Shown: positions 6,738 to 8,108 of the stretch, one piece after another | Layout of the letters: every line of letters starts with the position of its first letter | Position numbering within the stretch: position 1 is the stretch's first letter | Assembly (NCBI GenBank): GCA_034437515.1 | Contig: DAOTTX010000243.1 | Coordinates: forward strand, 1 to 8,108 | Source of the DNA: DAOTTX01 sp034437515 | Lineage (GTDB): Bacteria > Chloroflexota > Anaerolineae > Aggregatilineales > Phototrophicaceae | DNA: 8,108 bases | Direction: 5' to 3' | Made by a program: the position numbers and the translations under genes | Notes under the pieces: model-generated | Seen by the model: the letters and a program-made list of their open reading frames with translations, nothing else | The model's database searches: none | Told to the model about the DNA's origin: nothing

Positions 6738-7862
6738 ATGACCAAACGTGACGACAACACCTATAAACCCGAATGGACATCCGACGAAACCGACTCCAAG
6801 TTCGCCAGCCGTGTGATGCGAGGGGTCAACGATGACAAAACCGCATCGAAGCGCCCAACACCCCGACGGCGCGATCTTTCAATCGAAGATCATGTGCAGG
6901 GTGTGCTCGCAGGTGACCGCAGCATCCTCGCACGGACGATCACCTTAGTTGAAAGCAACGCCCCGGCACACATTGATAAGGCGCAGGAAGTATTGCGGCA
7001 GCTTCTACCCCACACCGGAGAATCGATCCGTGTGGGTGTGACCGGCGTCCCCGGTGCAGGCAAAAGCACACTGATTGAGGCGCTAGGAATGCAACTGCTC
7101 GATGCCGATCACCACATCGCGGTGCTCGCGGTTGACCCAAGCAGCAGCGTCACGCGCGGCAGCATCCTCGGTGATAAGACCCGTATGGAGCAGCTTTCCA
7201 TGCAAAAAGAAGCATTTATCCGGCCCTCACCGAGCGGCGGTGTGTTGGGTGGCGTCGCCCGCAAAAGTCGCGAGACTCTGCTCGTATGCGAAGCCGCCGG
7301 TTTTGATGTGGTACTGGTGGAGACGGTCGGCACCGGGCAGAGTGAAATTGCGGTGCGTTCGATGGTCGATTTTTTTCTGCTGGTGCTCATCACCGGCGCT
7401 GGCGATGAATTGCAGGGCATCAAAAAAGGCATCGTCGAATTGGCGGATGCCATCCTCATCAACAAAGCGGACGGCGAGAACAAAATCCCCGCACAGGCGG
7501 CACGGGCAGAATATAACCGAGCGTTGCATTATCTCACCCCGGCGACACAGGGCTGGCGTACCCGTGCTTACACCGGGTCTGCCCAGACGGGTGACGGTTT
7601 ACAAAAGATCTGGGATGTGATCGAGAGCTTCCAACAGCGAACCACTGAGTCCGGCGTTTTTGCAGCACGACGCAAGGCACAGAACCGTGAATGGCTACAC
7701 ACACTGGTTGAGGAACAACTCAAGCAATATTTCTTCAGCCAGCCATCCATCAAACGACAATTGCCGGAAATCGAGCAAGCGGTCGCTGAAGGCACCCAAC
7801 CCGCAACCGCCGCCGCACGTCAATTGTTAAACCTCATCAGGTGGGACTCAGACACACTGTGA
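6738..7862 (+). CDS. meaB: MeaB/ArgK-type G-protein chaperone of methylmalonyl-CoA mutase
   Basis: A 374-residue P-loop GTPase of the SIMIBI class. MeaB proteins bind methylmalonyl-CoA mutase, gate delivery of adenosylcobalamin and protect the holoenzyme from inactivation. Walker A is GVPGAGKST (103-111). Other elements are DPSSS (133-137), GSILGDKTRM (141-150), the ETVGTGQSE G3 region (195-203), GDELQGIKKG (222-231, switch III area), the guanine-specificity motif NKAD (242-245) and a helical C-terminal dimerisation arm. The first 48 or so residues are extra compared with E. coli ArgK (331 aa); they are polar and basic (KRPTPRRRDLS). The ATG at 6738 has no Shine-Dalgarno sequence and lies 5 bp after the Uma2 remnant, so it probably relies on translational coupling. 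ATG 6816 is an in-frame alternative but also lacks a ribosome site. Position after mutAB strongly supports a MeaB role. Confidence 0.95.
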   Translation: MTKRDDNTYKPEWTSDETDSKFASRVMRGVNDDKTASKRPTPRRRDLSIEDHVQGVLAGDRSILARTITLVESNAPAHIDKAQEVLRQLLPHTGESIRVGVTGVPGAGKSTLIEALGMQLLDADHHIAVLAVDPSSSVTRGSILGDKTRMEQLSMQKEAFIRPSPSGGVLGGVARKSRETLLVCEAAGFDVVLVETVGTGQSEIAVRSMVDFFLLVLITGAGDELQGIKKGIVELADAILINKADGENKIPAQAARAEYNRALHYLTPATQGWRTRAYTGSAQTGDGLQKIWDVIESFQQRTTESGVFAARRKAQNREWLHTLVEEQLKQYFFSQPSIKRQLPEIEQAVAEGTQPATAAARQLLNLIRWDSDTL

Positions 7863-7879
7863 CATACTCCCCACACCTA

Positions 7880-7958
7880 ACGGCAGAGGCTTCTGCCGTC
7901 AACAGCGATGCTCGCCGAAGGGCGCGGGAATTTTCCTCGACAATTCCCGATGGAAAAT
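7880..7958. repeat. Cluster of stem-loops, possible IS200/IS605-type end or structured RNA
   Basis: Four stems lie within 79 bp: ACGGCAGA/TCTGCCGT with loop GGCT (7880-7899, perfect 8 bp); CGCC/GGCG (7913-7924); CGGGAATT/AATTCCCG (7925-7949, perfect 8 bp); and ATTTTCC/GGAAAAT (7930-7936 with 7952-7958), which competes with the third. The lead-in CATACTCCCCAC, then CCTAA and GGCTTCT, resembles hairpin ends I associate with IS200/IS605 (tnpB) elements, but no transposase is visible. A remnant or miniature derivative is possible, and an unrelated structured 3' UTR is equally open. Confidence 0.4.
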
Positions 7959-8030
7959 CCAGCCACCCACGCCCTACATGCCTATAAATGAATTTAGAGG
8001 GACTACGAACAAGTTGTCAGACGCTTGACA

Positions 8031-8046
8031 GTTGCAAATTTGTAAC
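8031..8046. promoter_or_regulatory. AT-rich imperfect palindrome, possible operator
   Basis: GTTGCAAATTTGTAAC is a 16-bp palindrome with one mismatched pair. TTGACA (8025-8030) and TGTCAA (8055-8060) flank it as a wider inverted pair, and a further TGTCA lies at 8015-8019. It may control a gene beyond the right edge. TTGACA has no good -10 at 17 bp, so I do not call a promoter. Confidence 0.3.
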
Positions 8047-8061
8047 GACTCACGTGTCAAA

Positions 8062-8108
8062 GCTGCCCCTCACCCCCTGCGACATGCGTCGCTGTCCCCC
8101 TCTCCCAC
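8062..8108. repeat. C-rich fold-back repeat, left part (runs off window)
   Basis: GCCCCTCACCCCCTGC (8065-8080) and TGTCCCCCTCTCCCAC (8093-8108) are two related C-rich blocks. They flank a small hairpin with stem GCGAC/GTCGC and loop ATGC (8079-8092). Strings such as CCCCTCACCCCC with CCCCCTCTCCC are frequent dispersed intergenic repeats in some Chloroflexota and related genomes, usually followed by a G-rich complementary half. The far half is outside this window. The family assignment is from memory. Confidence 0.45.

Larger units (their letters stand above)
7863..8108. other. Non-coding tail region after meaB
   Basis: This 246-bp stretch to the window edge has no convincing open frame on either strand and no intrinsic terminator with a T-run, so where the mut operon ends is unclear. 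It holds clustered stem-loops (7880-7958), a TATAAAT box (7983-7989) without a partner -35, an AT-centred palindrome (8031-8046) flanked by TGTCA-type repeats, and the start of a C-rich repeat (8062-8108). Confidence 0.6.

Noticed and set aside
7102..7620. 172-codon plus-strand open frame
   Set aside because: It overlaps the GTPase core of meaB in another frame; the meaB motifs continue through the whole stretch.
7880..7899. Intrinsic terminator after meaB
   Set aside because: The stem is perfect, but neither strand has a T-run after it (CAACAGC on plus, TAGGTGTGG on minus).

Overview
The window is a dense stretch of bacterial chromosome centred on a complete, heterodimeric, adenosylcobalamin-dependent methylmalonyl-CoA mutase (mutA, mutB) and its GTPase chaperone (meaB). 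A tungsten- or molybdenum-pterin aldehyde oxidoreductase (AOR) locus lies to its left. The proteins are standard bacterial types, and GC looks moderately high by eye. The AOR plus archaeal-type MoaD, the Uma2-family remnant, the form of the MeaB N-terminus and the C-rich fold-back repeat at the right edge together suggest a Chloroflexota (Anaerolineae-like) genome. That assignment is inference from memory of similar genomes, not a database result.

Layout, left to right. Positions 1-1383 (+) hold the last 460 codons of an AOR-family gene whose start lies outside the window, closed by a strong intrinsic terminator. Converging on it from the other strand is a two-gene operon (1965 down to 1430): a MoaD-type sulfur carrier, then an unrecognised 85-residue protein with a TGATG stop/start overlap. 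Positions 1966-2102 are a divergent promoter region with a perfect -10 box facing left and a near-consensus promoter facing right. A 24-bp inverted repeat lies between them and overlaps both -35 regions. Then come mutA (2103-4160) and mutB (4153-6339), overlapping by 8 bp. A 106-codon ORF (6412-6732) follows that looks like a Uma2-type nuclease with its catalytic middle deleted, and 5 bp after it starts meaB (6738-7862). The last 246 bp hold no convincing gene but do hold several stem-loops, an AT-rich palindrome and part of a C-rich dispersed repeat.

How the genes fit together. MutAB interconverts (R)-methylmalonyl-CoA and succinyl-CoA, and MeaB loads and protects its cobalamin cofactor, so the right-hand part is one functional unit of propionyl-CoA/methylmalonyl-CoA metabolism. 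AOR oxidises aldehydes to acids with ferredoxin and needs a pterin cofactor, whose dithiolene sulfur comes from a MoaD-type carrier; this is a plausible reason for the neighbouring moaD. The shared divergent control region could co-regulate the sulfur-carrier operon and the mutase operon, for example during breakdown of amino acids or odd-chain compounds, but that link is inferred.

No CRISPR array, intact transposase, tRNA, rRNA or defence operon was seen. The least ordinary items are the unrecognised 85-residue protein ending in -RGGG beside a MoaD ending in -AGG, the shared palindromic operator candidate, and the in-frame Uma2 deletion inside the mutase operon.
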